From the NCBI GenBank assembly GCA_001543005.1, contig LFLB01000007.1:124001-188000 (forward strand): 64,000 nt of DNA, in the 5' to 3' direction. Each line of letters starts with the position of its first letter. The stretch's first letter is position 1. Below are positions 62,545-64,000 of the stretch, piece after piece. The notes beneath the pieces are model-generated. The model saw only the letters and a list, made by a program, of their open reading frames with translations. It was not told the origin of the DNA and made no database searches. The stretch is from Candidatus Spongiihabitans thiooxidans (GTDB lineage: Bacteria > Pseudomonadota > Gammaproteobacteria > Arenicellales > Poriferihabitantaceae). The translations under genes and the position numbers were made by a program.

Positions 62545-63807
62545 TCAGGGGATAAGTTCGAGAACTTTTTTAATCGGTATAAGCGTTGCATCTGCTTCTG
62601 CTGAGCGGCTATGCGTGAGAATTGACTCGGCAGTTTTAACCATCGCCGGATATGCGGCGCGTAATAAATGATTAGCATAAATAACAATATTGACACCCTG
62701 TTTTTCAAGTTCATCTTCGGTCGCTTCATTGCCACTCGGTGGAACTACAATCAAATGCACATTCTTCGAGAAATTTTTATAATGATTACAAAATTCAAAA
62801 ATTTCTGTCGGATCTTTTTTATGGCTATGAATCATAATACCATCCACACCGGCTTCAATGTATGCTTTCGCTCTGGTAACCGCATCATCCATTCCCGCAT
62901 CGACAATCAGACTTTCAATGCACGCAAAAATCATAAAGTCTGCGGTTACTTGTGCGGCTTTTCCTGCTCTGATTTTGGCGCAAAAACCTTCAACCGTATC
63001 CTGATTTTGTGCAAGCGCAACTTTATCGGCTATAGCCGCCGCCGAAACACCCAATCGTTCAAGGGTGCGAATGGTGAACTTAAAATGCTCTATTTTCCCA
63101 CCCGTACCAGCATCATAAACAATAGGCTTGGTAGTCACTTCCATAATGTCATTCAGTGTATTGCTACGCGAAGTAACATCGACCGCTTCTATATCCGGCT
63201 TACCTTTGGCGGTGGATTCGGTGAGGCTACTCCCCCACATACCGTCAAATTCACGAACACCATTGTCGCTATGAACCTCGATAGTTTCTGCAATTAACCC
63301 GGTCAGTCCGTTGTGTACTTCAATCAGGCGAACAAGCGGTTTTGCATAAAGCAGGCGTCGTAGTTTGTTTCTGCGAATATCTGGAGTGGTACCAATATCC
63401 CTTAATGCTTTGTTGATCTGGGTAGATGAAATGTTATCTGTATAAGCAATTTCAATTAACTTGCCATCCCATTTTGCAAGCGTAGTGATAACGGTTTCAC
63501 GAGTTTTGCGTTGCACACCCTCGCGCCAGTCGTCGCCATGTACGACATAATCAGGTTTAATTTTTAGTAGATTCGGAACATAGTCAAGAGTTTCTTGGGG
63601 TATAACCTGAGTGACACCTTTGATATTTTCTATGACTAGCTTGCGTTGTGCAAACGGCATATAGGGCAACCGCTTATAACTGGCAATGGCTTTATCGGTC
63701 AGCAAGCCAACGATTACTTCACCTAAACCTGAAGCGGTTTTGAGCACATTAAGATGCCCCGGATGCACCAAGTCAGCACTCATTCCGACATAAACTATTT
63801 TCTTCAT
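62545..63807 (-). CDS. Cytidylyltransferase/PEP-mutase-like fusion protein
   Basis: A 420-residue two-domain protein. Residues 1-135 are a nucleotidyltransferase ([15 protein letters not shown] with HxGH at 15-18, [15 protein letters not shown], and ISSTQ at 126-130). Residues about 155-410 are a PEP-mutase/isocitrate-lyase barrel ([20 protein letters not shown]). Active fusions make phosphonopyruvate and activate phosphonates for surface glycans. Here key sites are changed: the metal-binding DGD-type loop reads YDAGTGG (232-237), the EDK motif reads ADK (260-262), and the K-x-NS lid appears deleted ([12 protein letters not shown]). The mutase half is probably inactive or altered. It follows a LicD-like gene. 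Confidence 0.85.
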   Translation of the reverse strand: MKKIVYVGMSADLVHPGHLNVLKTASGLGEVIVGLLTDKAIASYKRLPYMPFAQRKLVIENIKGVTQVIPQETLDYVPNLLKIKPDYVVHGDDWREGVQRKTRETVITTLAKWDGKLIEIAYTDNISSTQINKALRDIGTTPDIRRNKLRRLLYAKPLVRLIEVHNGLTGLIAETIEVHSDNGVREFDGMWGSSLTESTAKGKPDIEAVDVTSRSNTLNDIMEVTTKPIVYDAGTGGKIEHFKFTIRTLERLGVSAAAIADKVALAQNQDTVEGFCAKIRAGKAAQVTADFMIFACIESLIVDAGMDDAVTRAKAYIEAGVDGIMIHSHKKDPTEIFEFCNHYKNFSKNVHLIVVPPSGNEATEDELEKQGVNIVIYANHLLRAAYPAMVKTAESILTHSRSAEADATLIPIKKVLELIP

Positions 63808-63831
63808 AAAAAAGTCGCGCTGGTTTTTTAA

Positions 63832-64000
63832 TTATATGGTTGTACTTTTTGTTCCTGTCCAAACGGTTTTCTCTATGATGGCTTGACAATCTTCATAAAA
63901 CCGATATTTTGGATTAGGTGTTCGCCAGTCACCATACATGGAAGTCAAATATAATTCATGGTCAGCGGGTTTCAGCCACTCTCTTTCGTAGAGTTCAATC
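63832..64000 (-). CDS. LicD-family protein (C-terminal part)
   Basis: The last 55 or so codons of a gene entering from the right edge. The translation includes ELYLTSMYGDWRTPNPKYRF and YEDCQAIIEKTVWTGTKS before TAA at 63832. The MYGDWRTPNP pattern is the conserved C-terminus of LicD nucleotidyltransferase-fold proteins, which attach phosphocholine or other phospho-substituents to surface glycans. Being 25 bases upstream of the cytidylyltransferase fusion, it probably transfers the group that protein activates. Confidence 0.7.
   Translation of the reverse strand, partial: IELYEREWLKPADHELYLTSMYGDWRTPNPKYRFYEDCQAIIEKTVWTGTKSTTI

Overview
The window looks like a chromosome segment of a gammaproteobacterium of roughly mid GC content. 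The evidence is its housekeeping gene set and order: dnaG then rpoD, leuS-lptE-holA, a fused CysG siroheme synthase, sucA-sucB-lpdA, prfC, pgeF, and a YadA-type adhesin. I cannot name the species. Many IS remnants, palindromic repeats, minisatellites and toxin-antitoxin modules point to a genome with active or recent repeat turnover, possibly host-associated; that last point is inference.

Layout. 1-2503: an Mrp-type Na+/H+ antiporter operon read leftwards (E-F-G-B-C), with a fused MbhD/E-B subunit. 2641-9223: amino-acid and amine metabolism (creatinase, threonine aldolase, L-asparaginase), release factor 3 and a laccase-domain protein, with an IS-bounded array of 80-bp repeats between the last two. 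9356-13194: an accessory stretch with a BrnTA toxin-antitoxin pair, tRNA-Ser(TGA), an XRE regulator, a trimeric autotransporter carrying an exact 325-bp internal duplication, and a small membrane-anchored coiled-coil protein. 13505-25068: cysG, an nfeD/stomatin pair, phosphomannomutase, the 2-oxoglutarate dehydrogenase genes and moeB. 25069-26804: a gene graveyard (autotransporter barrel relic, two damaged coiled-coil genes in tandem, IS30 relic). 26805-36696: an MscS channel, a TPR protein, a non-pyrrolysine MttB-family methyltransferase with an AllA-like partner, a CAT-anticodon tRNA whose 3' end abuts a 12-copy 14-bp minisatellite, then rpoD and dnaG. 36850-48878: leuS, lptE, holA, proA, a hotdog thioesterase and a complete Liv-type ABC transporter. 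49027-64000: Fic protein and a surface-glycan (LPS core-like) locus of glycosyltransferases, broken up by inserted modules.

How the genes fit together. Creatinase (creatine to sarcosine plus urea), the MttB-family methyltransferase, the AllA-like protein, threonine aldolase and the Liv transporter suggest uptake and breakdown of methylated amines and amino acids. The right end builds a surface polysaccharide: GT2 and GT4 enzymes in tightly overlapping genes, a methyltransferase, and a nucleotidyltransferase/PEP-mutase fusion next to a LicD-like gene. The PEP-mutase half has lost several active-site residues.

The strongest candidates for something undescribed are: (i) a two-gene AAA ATPase plus PIN-like nuclease module inserted behind a truncated glycosyltransferase; (ii) a small uncharacterised protein family present as two divergent copies in the glycan locus, one of them behind a promoter, tiny leader ORF and strong terminator; and (iii) repeat arrays trapped between IS-type ends. 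In-frame low-complexity insertions recur in otherwise conserved proteins (MrpB, CysG, LptE, LivF).
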